Positions 10,161-21,119 of a DNA stretch of 64,000 nt are shown here, one piece after another. The notes under the pieces were generated by a model. It was given only the letters and a program-made list of their open reading frames with translations, made no database searches and was not told where the DNA came from. The stretch covers positions 1-64,000 of the forward strand of contig JAYKXP010000169.1 in the NCBI GenBank assembly GCA_037176845.1. Direction: 5' to 3'. Every line of letters starts with the position of its first letter. The first letter of the stretch is position 1. This DNA is from Paramarasmius palmivorus (lineage: Eukaryota; Basidiomycota; Agaricomycetes; Agaricales; Marasmiaceae). The position numbers and the translations under genes are program-made.

Positions 10161-13100
10161 ATGTCTACTCCCCCGTCTCCCACAGAAAATTCTGGCGCAG
10201 ACGATAATAGTAATACGCCTCCAGGTAGGTTTATTCATTTATTTATACTCATCACAAAGTGTTGCTCACTATACTGCTCACAGATATGGACCCCTCTACT
10301 CAACCAAACCTCCCTGACGACTCACCGACTGTCACACCCTCGAGAAATGCGGAAGACAATCTGACAGCCATTTCAATATCAACCGATGCTTCGCTCGCCG
10401 TCCCGGGACCTCTAGAAACCCACGAAAAAGATTCCAGCGTCCCAGAGCCTCAGCTGGGCCAACAAGATGATTCCACGGCACTCGATTTGACCTCAACGGC
10501 TGGCTCTGGCTCGAAGGATCCTGGAAACTCAACCTCTCCTACTTCCCAAGATGCATTGAATACTCGACCCATCCCATCTACTCCCAAACGATCCGTTCGC
10601 ACACCGTTTGCCACGCCTAGGTCTTCAAAACACGTCTTGCCAGGGATTTCACCACGCAAAACACGGTTTTCACCTCACAAGACGTTGTCAACTGTGTCCA
10701 CGAAGGTGAAGAAGAAAGTGGGACACCCAAGTAACTTCGAGGGGAAGCCGCTGGAGTTTCTTCAGGAGAAACTTCAGGTGTACAAGAAGCTCAAGCCCCG
10801 AAGTAAGGCGCGCTTGAATTTCTACGTCGACGTCTATGCCGAGTTCAAAGAAAAATTTCCAGACTATCAGATACGGGGCAGGAAAGACTTGCCACCCTTG
10901 GAGGTGCTAGATGAAGAGAAGCGAGCGAAGATGTCGGCGGAAGAAGTCAAGGAGTGGGACCGGTCGCACAAGAGAAAGGAACAGCTGAGAGCTAGGAGTG
11001 AGGAGGAGATTCTTCGTGATGTGAGCTCCTCTATGGCCTGTTCATTGACATGATACTTAGTCTCACTCTTCTTAGGCATTAAAGACCTGGTTTCAATGGC
11101 ACGGTGGCAGTGTTCGCGCCAAAGACAAGGTTTCAGTTGGACGCTTTCTCGAGCGTGTCAAGATCAACGACAGGGCGCCAAAGAAGCAGCAAATGACACA
11201 GGTCGTGATGTCCCACCCAGAGTACAAAGACATGATCAAAGGCATGTCGAAGGAGACTGGTCGAGACGATCGTTTACCTAAACGCACCAAAGCCGCTACT
11301 GCGTTCCTAAAGACGTTGACGGATGATCAGCGGAAGATATTGGAGGAAAATGCTGCAAGCAAGTATTCAGAGGCAAGGGAGAAGTGGAAAGCCAGGAAGG
11401 AAGGGGCGGATGGGCTCGAAAAACTGCAAGTGGAGCAAGATATGTGAGTACTTATTGTAATTCCGCATCCACTGTCTGACTTCTTTTGATTTACAAGGTA
11501 TCGAAAGAGCCTCGGACGGATTGTACAGCCTTTCCTAGATGGGCTTCGTGAGGTCACAGGACTTGACATGGCGCTACTCATCAGAGAAGATGTTGATGGC
11601 CAAGGTGAATGGGATGGCACAATGTACGTGTACAGTTTTTCGTCTTACACTGGGCAAGCAAAGTCTGACAAGCTTGATAGTTTTAGCGCTCAGGAAGAAT
11701 CAGCGCCGAAGCTTGCCGACTTCGACTCGGATAATCTGGATCCCAATTTCATCAACTTCTTTTACCGCTGGCTGCAGCACCTGCGATCTTTGAAGCCTTC
11801 TAAAGATGCCTCTCAGAACTCCGCCCAGAACGACACACAGAACGACCCTCAGAGTAACAACAGCGGTGTAGTCGAAGATGCATCAGCTACCATAGCAACC
11901 ACTGTGTCCCGAAAGGGGAAAAAGAAGGCGAAATTGAAGTCTCTTTCAGAAGAGGAGTCGGAGAGCGAGGATAGTGATGAGGAGATTAGCGATTGGAGCT
12001 CTGGGGTCGAAGATGAAGATGAAGAGGCCAGCAACAAGGGCGAGGGACCAGCAAGTATCGGCGGGGCAGAAGACGAAGTTGATGGGAATCTTTCGTTTGA
12101 GGAGGAGCGTGCACGAAACATCAAGAGAAACTGAGCGCTTCTCGCGTCCCTTGGACTCGACAAACCGATATTCGAGACGACATCTAAGCCCAAGCGTACA
12201 AAGAAAGCCCGGATCGACAAGACACTCAAGAACGAGACAGTGCATTGCTCTACTAGGAAGAGTTGTAGCGCTGTTGGTCAGTTGGTTAGTTGTTTAGACA
12301 TTTACGCCCAAGCATGTATTGATAGAGTCCCACAGCCTTCAGAAGAATCGCCTCCGGGTGAAGCAAGGGATGACCAAGCCCAAAATGAGTTTGCCTCGGG
12401 AGTACGAAACCGTTTGATGGAGAAGCGGAAACAATTCATCAACAACAGTGACGGCGCAAATGTGGGCAACTTCTCAGACTTAATCAATGAGCTCACGGTC
12501 GCTGGCTCAGAGACCAATCGTCTGTGGATTGCCCATGTATCAGTACTGAGTGAGGTGCTGGAATTTGAAGGGTCAGAACAGCCTGAGGTATGGTCTCAAG
12601 TTGCGCTTGGGTTCAACTATGCTAACAGATATCACTCAGGCACCTGATGTGAACCCCAAAGACTGTTTGGCCGGTGATAGTGCTGGTGCCAGTGGAGATG
12701 ATGGTCAGCAGGAGCCAAATGATGTTGATACACCAAAGGATTCTGAGGTAAGTAACAATAGTGCTGCTGTTACGATGCTTTGTTGATGTATTTGACAGCT
12801 GCCTAACCCCGCCGAACTTGTCAAGGATGTCGAACCAGTGACAGCCGCCTGTGTAGCACTTTTGTAAAGGCCACTGTTAACTTAACCAGAAATGCTTTAC
12901 AAAGGCCCTGGATAACTGGCGGGTTTTCCGGAGGGGGCCATTTTCCGGAGCATATGCTCCATATTCCGGGTTTTTCTGTCCAAAAAAGGCAGGAGCTTTG
13001 GGAGAAAGAAACAGGCCGCTTTTTGGGTTCCAAAAATGGCAGGAGAAGGATTCCCAGGCCCTAGAGAACCCTAATAGGGTGTTTGAAGCACTTTTGGCCG

Positions 13101-16100
13101 CTTTTGAGCGCTTTTTTGAGCGCTTTTTTAACAGGAAAATTATTCCCACACTGCTGGGACCTTCTGGGATGCTTTCCTGCTCCGCTTTTGGCTTCCCAAA
13201 ATGGAAGGTGGTCTTCCCAGGCCCTAGAAAAGCATTGTGAGCGCTTTTGGGCGCTTTTTTCGGCGCTTTTTTAACAGGAAAAATATTCCCACACCTCCTG
13301 ACATCATCTGGCATGCCTCCTGATGCCTCCCTGCTCCGCTTTTGGCTTCCCAAAATGGAAGGTGCCCTTACCTCACTTTTTTCCACCCACAATCAATGCA
13401 TTGGGAGGCTATTGGGGCATGCTGGGGGACTATAAAAATTGCATTTTTGAGAGAATGTGTTCTAATATGTCCTAGAAGTATGCCCCTGCAATTGGAGAGC
13501 AGGGGAATGCAAAAAAAGCGGTCCAAATATGGTAATTCAGGAAAATGGCCTATTGGATCTTGGGCTACAGGGCAGATATTGACATGGGGTAAGTTGGAGG
13601 ACCTAGATACATTACATACAAGCCTGGGCATACCAAATAGTACATGGTTTAGTGGGATAATAGTGTTTAAATATCAAAAATACTGAAAATCTCCGAAATT
13701 GGGGGAATAAAATTACAGGATGGGATGTAATGCAGCTGGGGCTTAGATATTGTGGATGAGGGATGATATATGTGTCCCCTAGATGGATTTACAATCCTGG
13801 AGGGCTAGCTATTTTTCCAGATTTACTACACTCAAATTCGCTTTTTTTAGACATTGGTAATACTGTATTACAGGGAATGATTGGAATAGGCTAATACTTG
13901 TTCATAACCCACTCTAGGGTGTGCAGATGACGACTACATACTTGCCCAAGCATTCCAGTATGTGCAACACCTTGTTCAATCCAATGTATTGTACATGTAT
14001 GTAATACACCCAGTAATTCATGAATAGCACCTCAGGGAAGCATCCCAGCACTAAGTGGGTATCAAAATCGGATTCAGGCACCCAAATTACACTTTGTCAC
14101 TTTGACATCAGATTTTTTGATCACATTTATATGTTGCTATTAAAAAAATCGCATTTTTAGGGGTTTTTGTGTACTGGAGCATGGGGATTGCTCCTAAAAT
14201 CACCAAAAGTGAATGAGAGACCTTTCAGTATGTATAGAACAGGAATATCAATTGCCTCCATGAATCCTATGGCAGGAATCCTCATGCCAGACTGATCAAT
14301 TCTTGCACAATTACAGAAAACCTGTAGTATGAGTGTAGTATTACAGGAAGTGATCTGGGGGCTTGGGGAACCTCAAAATCGAATTCAGGATGAAAAATCA
14401 GTTAAGAATACATCCAGGTTTGAAGGAAATCCAATCACTGTAGCTTGAGATATGTATCTGACAAGTTTTATGCTACAAGTTAACATACATTGCATATACA
14501 CTTAAGCATTCAACTAAATATGCATGTATTGGAGTCAAATGTGAATGGATTTTGTTGACCCCAGACTCATTTTCTATCTTCTAGAGTGCTCTGAATTTGA
14601 TTCTGATGTTTCCCAGAGTCCCCCCACCAATCCCTGAAGCCCTCTGATAATGCAGTGGGAGGGGGGGAGGGTTTTTGAGAATTGATGCATCTGGCATAAG
14701 GATTCCTGCCATAGGATTCATGGAGGCAATTGATATTCCTGTTCTATACATACTGAAAGGTCTCTCATTCACTTTTGGTGATTTTAGGAGCAATCCCCAT
14801 GCTCCAGTACACAAAAACCCCTAAAAATGCGATTTTTTTAATAGCAACATATAAATGTGATCAAAAAATCTGATGTCAAAGTGACAAAGTGTAATTTGGG
14901 TGCCTGAATCCGATTTTGATACCCACTTAGTGCTGGGATGCTTCCCTGAGGTGCTATTCATGAATTACTGGGTGTATTACATACATGTACAATACATTGG
15001 ATTGAACAAGGTGTTGCACATACTGGAATGCTTGGGCAAGTATGTAGTCGTCATCTGCACACCCTAGAGTGGGTTATGAACAAGTATTAGCCTATTCCAA
15101 TCATTCCCTGTAATACAGTATTACCAATGTCTAAAAAAAGCGAATTTGAGTGTAGTAAATCTGGAAAAATAGCTAGCCCTCCAGGATTGTAAATCCATCT
15201 AGGGGACACATATATCATCCCTCATCCACAATATCTAAGCCCCAGCTGCATTACATCCCATCCTGTAATTTTATTCCCCCAATTTCGGAGATTTTCAGTA
15301 TTTTTGATATTTAAACACTATTATCCCACTAAACCATGTACTATTTGGTATGCCCAGGCTTGTATGTAATGTATCTAGGTCCTCCAACTTACCCCATGTC
15401 AATATCTGCCCTGTAGCCCAAGATCCAATAGGCCATTTTCCTGAATTACCATATTTGGACCGCTTTTTTTGCATTCCCCTGCTCTCCAATTGCAGGGGCA
15501 TACTTCTAGGACATATTAGAACACATTCTCTCAAAAATGCAATTTTTATAGTCCCCCAGCATGCCCCAATAGCCTCCCAATGCATTGATTGTGGGTGGAA
15601 AAAAGTGAGGTAAGGGCACCTTCCATTTTGGGAAGCCAAAAGCGGAGCAGGGAGGCATCAGGAGGCATGCCAGATGATGTCAGGAGGTGTGGGAATATTT
15701 TTCCTGTTAAAAAAGCGCCGAAAAAAGCGCCCAAAAGCGCTCACAATGCTTTTCTAGGGCCTGGGAAGACCACCTTCCATTTTGGGAAGCCAAAAGCGGA
15801 GCAGGAAAGCATCCCAGAAGGTCCCAGCAGTGTGGGAATAATTTTCCTGTTAAAAAAGCGCTCAAAAAAGCGCTCAAAAGCGGCCAAAAGTGCTTCAAAC
15901 ACCCTATTAGGGTTCTCTAGGGCCTGGGAATCCTTCTCCTGCCATTTTTGGAACCCAAAAAGCGGCCTGTTTCTTTCTCCCAAAGCTCCTGCCTTTTTTG
16001 GACAGAAAAACCCGGAATATGGAGCATATGCTCCGGAAAATGGCCCCCTCCGGAAAACCCGCCAGTTATCCAGGGCCTTTGCAAAGGGTCGCTGGTTAGT

Positions 16101-16932
16101 TAACCTGCGGCCTTTACAAAGTCCCCACACCACCGGGTGCCAGTGAACGCTCGATGCACCGAAGTTATCAACGTCTACTCGAAGGTCTCGATACCCCATA
16201 GGATACCGTTCAATGTTTCGGAATTGGATGATGGTCCAATTAAGGACGTTATGACATACCTCACCACGGTTCCACCTGGGCTTGGACAACGACCAAAGGA
16301 ATTTACCTCGGCTGTGTTCCTTTGGTTTGACTTGCAGGAAGTCTGGGAGGTACGGGGGTTCAAACGAGGGGTAAGTTGGATGTCTGACTATGTCAAGGCT
16401 GCATCTGACATACCTATTCCTTTTTAGAAGCTTCCCATGAAGAATCGGCCACCGTTAATTCATCAGTGGTGCAAGAAAGGTCGTGTGCGAGGCTTTGAGC
16501 CGCAGGGCGACGACGAGCTCGAGTATCTTTGCCGTCAGTTCTGGATTTGGTGGTCCGATGCAAACCCCCATTGGCGCTGCCATGAGATATATGTCTTGCC
16601 GAATGTTGAAGGAGATATCTCGAGCTTGAACCAGGCGGGAAAAGACGGGATAGTGCTTCTGCTGGTGGTCTTAAGGTGGTGGTATGACCTGGCAGGTGGA
16701 ATGAATACAGAAGGAATGTGGGAGGAAGCGCTGAAGAGCGTCACATGTGTGATGGAAGCATTACTTGATAGTCTGTGAGTGTCTAGCAACGTATTCATTT
16801 TCTCACTCTCATGATGTTGAAATCCCTAGATGCAATGATTCGGAAGGGCCGGCGGAAACTGGTAGGAAGAGGAAGGTGATTTCCGAGGGCCCTCATCATG
16901 GCCGAGGTGCTGCCAAACGTCAGAAGAAGTAA
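10161..16932 (+). pseudogene. Multi-exon gene of an unknown large family, broken by TGA and by FB2
   Basis: Exons are 10161-10224, 10284-11020, 11076-11443, 11498-11623, 11687-12587, 12640-12747 and 12799-~12857, then FB2, then ~16121-16370, 16428-16774 and 16830-16932. Introns are 51-63 nt. The order is: an N-terminal Ser/Thr/Pro-rich tail; a basic segment (KKKVGHPSNFEGKP); a Lys/Glu-rich helical part; the core IREDVDGQGEWDG; a long acidic Ser/Glu/Asp tract; then, after the insertion, a Trp-rich part (FWIWWSDANPHWR) and a bipartite NLS-like end, KRKV...AAKRQKK. A nuclear role is therefore likely (inference). An in-frame TGA at 12132-12134 sits where the frame clearly continues (ALLASLGLDKP), consistent with CGA to TGA. 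The 3.26-kb palindrome separates the fifth-to-seventh-exon part from the C-terminal exons. I recall similar proteins as an expanded, uncharacterised agaricomycete family. Confidence 0.75.
12861..16120. mobile_element. Foldback element FB2, inserted in the 10161-16932 gene
   Basis: Position x pairs with 28981-x. The arms run from 12861 to about 14300 and from about 14680 to 16120 (~1.44 kb each). The ~380-base centre is asymmetric: its left side looks like the FB1 arm interior and its right side differs. The outermost 50 bases are diverged (TTTGTAAAGGCC termini), while the interior is almost identical. The arms hold repeated GCGCTTTT runs and CCGCTTTTGG/TCCCAAAATGG modules. The inner part is homologous to FB1; the outer ~180 bases are different. 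Mirror open frames (114 and 171/185 codons) exist on both arms and are probably not genes. It interrupts an exon of the host gene. No target duplication could be defined. Confidence 0.85.
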
Positions 16933-16963
16933 CATTGCTATGTCGTCCGCACCCTTGACCGTC

Positions 16964-18404
16964 AACATTGCAATGTGCGCTCATTTACAGTTTCCCAATG
17001 CATGCGTTCGGCCGTTTCTATTCACCATTCGGACAATACTCGATGATGTAATAATTAATGAGAAAATATTACGTAATAAAATCGAACCATTTTTCTTTCC
17101 TACCACATTGTTCATCCTCTATGCCCCCAGTCCGCAACTCATATACACGCCATGATAGCCCAAAGAAGAACCGCTTTATTGGTGCAATTCAGGCAGGGAT
17201 GAGTGTTGCAGAAGCTGCTGAAAAGGAGAATATTCCACTCAGCACTGCATACAAAATCCGGGACAAATTCCTTTTGACTGGTTCAACACATTCTCTCCCA
17301 CGCTCTGGTCGACCTCCCAAGGTCACTGAGCGGGTTGAACGTCAGATTGTGCAGGAGGCCATTCGAAATCGCCATGCACCTCTTTCATCCATTGCAAATA
17401 GCGTCGCCACTCCAGTCTCAACATCAACCGCTCGAAATGTTCTTGCTGCCCATGGACTTCATCGACGGGTGGCCAAACATGTTCCATATCTCTCTAGGCG
17501 TAGCAAGTATTCACGCTACCAGTGGGCGAGGGATAACAAGTACCATGGGAATGAGAGTTAGGGGGACACAGTCTTTTCAGACAAATGTTATGTTGAGGTG
17601 GTGGAGGATCATGGGCGTATTCTTGTAACCAGGCGAAAGAATGAGGTGGTCCATCCAGACTGTGTCATTCCTACCTTCACCCAGTCCAATATCCAAGTTA
17701 TGGTCTGGGCCTGCATCATGTATAATGAAAAGGGTCCGATCGTAGTTCTGGATTACCCAGGAGGCCGAGGAGGAGGAATGAATTCGACTCGCTATCAGCA
17801 ACAGGTACTACAGGAGCACCTCCTACCTTTCTTCAAGGAGAAGCAGCGATCCATCCCTGGACTGAAGTTCCAGCAGGATAATGCACCTGCACACAAGTCA
17901 AAGTCGACCCTACGTTGGTTCCGGGACAATAACATTCCATTATTCCCTCATCCACCTTCTTCTCCTGATCTCAACCCAATTGAACCTGTTTGGCGCTCAC
18001 TGAAGAAGGCGCTCAAATGTCGACAACACCGTCCCACCAGCGCTGGAGAATTGAAGCAGGCAATTTATGAGGAATGGGCCAATTTACCAATATTGGTAAT
18101 CAATAACCAAATTGGTGGGATGGGAAAGCGAGTTCGAGCAGTTCTTACTGCTCGTGGGGGTCACACAAAGTACTAGAGTAAAATAGTATATATATTTTCA
18201 GTGCTACTTAGAGACATGTTGGGGAAAAACTAGATTTTTTAGCTTGGAGTGCTCCATCAATGATGACGTCATTCTCATTACTTAATACACGCACGAGTAC
18301 ATTTGTACTACCTATCCAATCCATTACCAATGCACTCATGCCGCCTTAGTCTGCTGTATTTAGACGTAAATATGAAAATTAACCAAGTTGTCCATTGCAA
18401 TGTT
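16964..18404 (+). mobile_element. Tc1/mariner-like transposon
   Basis: A Tc1-type transposase (17121-18176) is flanked by the inverted 12-mer AACATTGCAATG at 16964-16975 and its complement at 18393-18404. The total of ~1.44 kb fits the family. The 10-base core is itself palindromic and also occurs at 2126, 2161, 18591 and 18626, so the exact ends are uncertain. No TA target duplication is visible. The element lies just downstream of the stop of the interrupted gene. Confidence 0.55.
17121..18176 (+). pseudogene. Tc1-like DD34E transposase with one in-frame stop
   Basis: The conceptual product is 352 codons including one TAG (17559-17561, codon 147); the same frame continues on both sides. 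The N-terminal half holds a paired-type helix-turn-helix (AGMSVAEAAEKENIPLSTAYK), a GRPPK linker between the two HTH parts, and a second HTH. The catalytic part has FSDKCYV (D154), QQDNAPAH (D253) and PDLNPIEPVW (E288). With 34 residues between the second D and the E, this is the DD34E Tc1 class. The stop falls in ...HGNES-stop-GDTVFSD. Tc1 relatives commonly have a Trp near here, so TGG to TAG (a G-to-A transition) is the simplest explanation. All catalytic residues remain, which suggests recent inactivation. Confidence 0.85.
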
Positions 18405-18896
18405 AGTGTGACCGGTGACTTTTGATACGTGACCGCTTTTGAACGAGAATAATGTATATTATTTACCTTTTTTTGGATCTGAGCCTTTTAACATATGCTA
18501 TGTCCCGTTTTGGAAGCTGCTAAGTGCTGCCGCTGGGTGCCGAGAGCCTGCTAGGTGGTCCGGATATAGTGGAAAAATGCCCCCACCAACCTTGCAATGT
18601 CACCATGGTACTATTGTCCTTTCACATTGCAATGTCCGAACAAGGTCGGCTGAGTGTAACCCAACCGGTTAAAACACTTCCAGAACGTCACCAAGACGAA
18701 CTAGTATAAAGTTTCACTAATAGGAGAAGTGTAGAGTAATACACAAAGCCAACAACTTGGTCTTTATCGCAACCTCTCAAGTTCTTGTCTGCAGTAAGAT
18801 CTCAACTAGTCTTCTCAATAAGGCTAGGGCCTGACTTGGGTAGAGTTCTGATCGGACAATAGCAATCTATTCGTACGATAACGACATACAACACGT
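18405..18896 (+). repeat. R1 copy B: U3-like region, TATA-like box, R-U5-like start
   Basis: From 18720 the sequence matches 22-190 in direct orientation (~90% by eye). Upstream, TATAAAG at 18705-18711 lies just before the shared start, as in an LTR promoter. The paired ATTGCAATGTC-type motifs (18591, 18626) lie in the presumed U3. Copy B stops at about 18892, where LTR-C begins. Confidence 0.55.
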
Positions 18897-19706
18897 TGTG
18901 AGGGTACCAGAACGAAATCGCTGAAAAACAGTCATTTTGACACTAATTGTTGTGTTCAGAATCACACTAGTACATCATACTAAGTACTATATGGACTTGG
19001 TATCACTGCTAGGAACCTAGTAGTGCGCATATAAGGAATAAGATAGGCATGCACTGCATAGTGAATACTAGCTACGTGCACATAGACGTTGATGTCATCA
19101 TGAGCCCTATATGATTGCGCTAGGATATGCGTTGAAACCTGTAGACCGTATCTATACTCTATTATCAGGCTGGAACCTTATGAGGACATGCTACTGTACA
19201 TGGTAGACTTCCTAGTAGGTCATATGGCTACACTATACTCGTGCTATGGGACATATGAGATGGGATAGTGAACAAGGACCAACTACCACAGCGTAGAAGG
19301 ACCCTAGGGGATAAATCAGAGCTATATATCAAATACAGTAGAAGCTGGAGGTGCGAGTCACCTTCGAGAGCAAAGTTACTTGGATTAGAAATGTCCAAGT
19401 AACTGGGTCATCAATACAAGGACCATATGGGGGCTTAATAGCTTTCCACTATCGATCAGAATATCCCTCAAGCATTGAGTTGGGATTCCTACTGCTAGTA
19501 CAGACACTAGTGAGGGACATATAGTCCTATAACAAGGGAACAGATAGGATTCTGTGCCAGGACTGTCCTAGGACATAGAAAATATAATATAGAACTACAA
19601 GGGCGCAGAGCCTAACTTCCTCGGATACGAATCTGAAGCGTTTTGGTCTAGATCAGACTCCTAGCAAGTTCCAAGCGGAATAACTATGTCCTAGCACCGA
19701 TATCTG
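18897..19706 (+). repeat. LTR-C copy 1 (truncated)
   Basis: It starts TGTGAGGG and matches the minus strand of about 42321-43123 over its whole length, at roughly 90% by eye. It ends abruptly after ...CACCGATATC, where the foldback arm FB3 starts; the other copy continues ~70 bases beyond that point. TGTGAGGG is a typical LTR start in fungal retrotransposons. No internal region is attached, so it is a solo or truncated LTR. There is no coding sequence. Confidence 0.7.
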
Positions 19707-21119
19707 AAGTGACTGATTTTTCATCCTGAACTCGATTTTGAGGTTCCCCAAGTCCCCAGATCACTCCTTGCATCCATAGTACATGTTTTCTGTAATTGTG
19801 CAGGATTTGATTAGTCTGGCATATGAATTCCTGTCATGGGATCCATGGAGGCAATTTATATTCCTGTTCTATGCATAGTGAACGGTCTCTCTTTCATTTT
19901 TGGTGATTTTAGGAGCAATCCCCATGCTCCAGTACAGAAAAACCCCTAAAAATGCGATTTTTTATGTATTTTTTATGTAGCAATATACAGATGTATTCAA
20001 AAAATGTGCTTTCATAGTAGGGAAGTGTATTTTTGGTGCCTGAACTCGATTCTGAACTCCCCTTGGTGCTGGGATGCTTCCCTGAGGTGCTATTCATGTA
20101 CTACTGCCTGTGTTACATAACTGTACAATACATTGGATTGAACAAGGTGTTGCACATAAAGGAGTGCTTGGGCAGCTATGTAGTTGTCATCTATACATAC
20201 TAAATTGGGTTATGAACAAGAATTAGCCCATTCCAATCATTCCCTGTGGTATAGTATTACCAATGTCCAAAAAAGCGAATTTAGCTGTAATAAATCTGGA
20301 AAAATAGGCAGCTCTCCAGGACTGTAAACGAAGCAAGGGGACATATATATCATCTCTGATTCACAATATCTAAGCCCCAGCTGCACTACACCCCATCCTG
20401 TAATTTTATTCCCCTAATTTCGGAGATTTTCAGTATTTTTGATATTTAAGCACCATTATCCCACTAATCTATGTACTATTTGGTGTCCCCAGGCTTGTAT
20501 TTAATGTATCTAGGTCCTCCAACTTACCCCATGTCAATATCTGCCCTGTAGCCCAAGATCCAACAGGCCATTTTCCTGAATTACCATATTTGGACCGCTT
20601 TTTTTGCATTCCCCTGCCCCCCAATTGCAGGGGCATGCTTTTGGAACATAATAGAACATATTCCCTCAAAAATGCGATTTTTATAGCCCCCCAGCATGCC
20701 CCAATAGCCCCCCAATGCATTGATTCCAGGTGGAAAATGATGAGGTAAGGTCACCTTCCATTTTGGGAAGCCAAAAGCGGAGTAGGGAGGCACCCAGATG
20801 ATGTCAGGAGGTGTGGGAATAATTTTTCCGCAAAAAAAGCGCCCAAAAAGCGCACTGTTACATCATGGAAAGAGCACCTTCCATTTTGGGATGCCAAAAG
20901 CGGTGTGGGAACATCTCCAGATCTCAAAAAAGCGGCCTGTTTCCTTTCCAGAAGGTGTGGGAATGATCCTTCCCAATTTAGAAGCACCCAAAGCGGACAG
21001 TACCTCTTATCTGCCTTGATTACTTGTCCTCTACTTTTGTTAAAGTAGTCGTCCGCTACATTTGCAAAAGTCGTTCTGATAACTGTCAAGCACTATTGTT
21101 AAAGTATGGCTACATCTGG
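19707..21119 (-). mobile_element. Foldback element FB3: single arm
   Basis: It is homologous to the right arm of FB1 (about 4111-5533) in the same orientation: it begins at the loop-proximal sequence and ends at a CTACATCTGGTG terminus. The partner arm is missing. The outer ~110 bases are rearranged relative to FB1. It lies between truncated LTR-C and LTR R2 with no spacer, as expected for nested insertions followed by deletion. An open frame matching the FB1 arm frame is split here, supporting the view that it is not a gene. Confidence 0.8.

Noticed and set aside
12877..13392. 171-codon minus frame in FB2 and its 185-codon mirror at 15589-16146
   Set aside because: Same reason: repeat modules with AAAAGCGC runs read as Lys/Ala/Pro-rich peptides, with no introns or family match.
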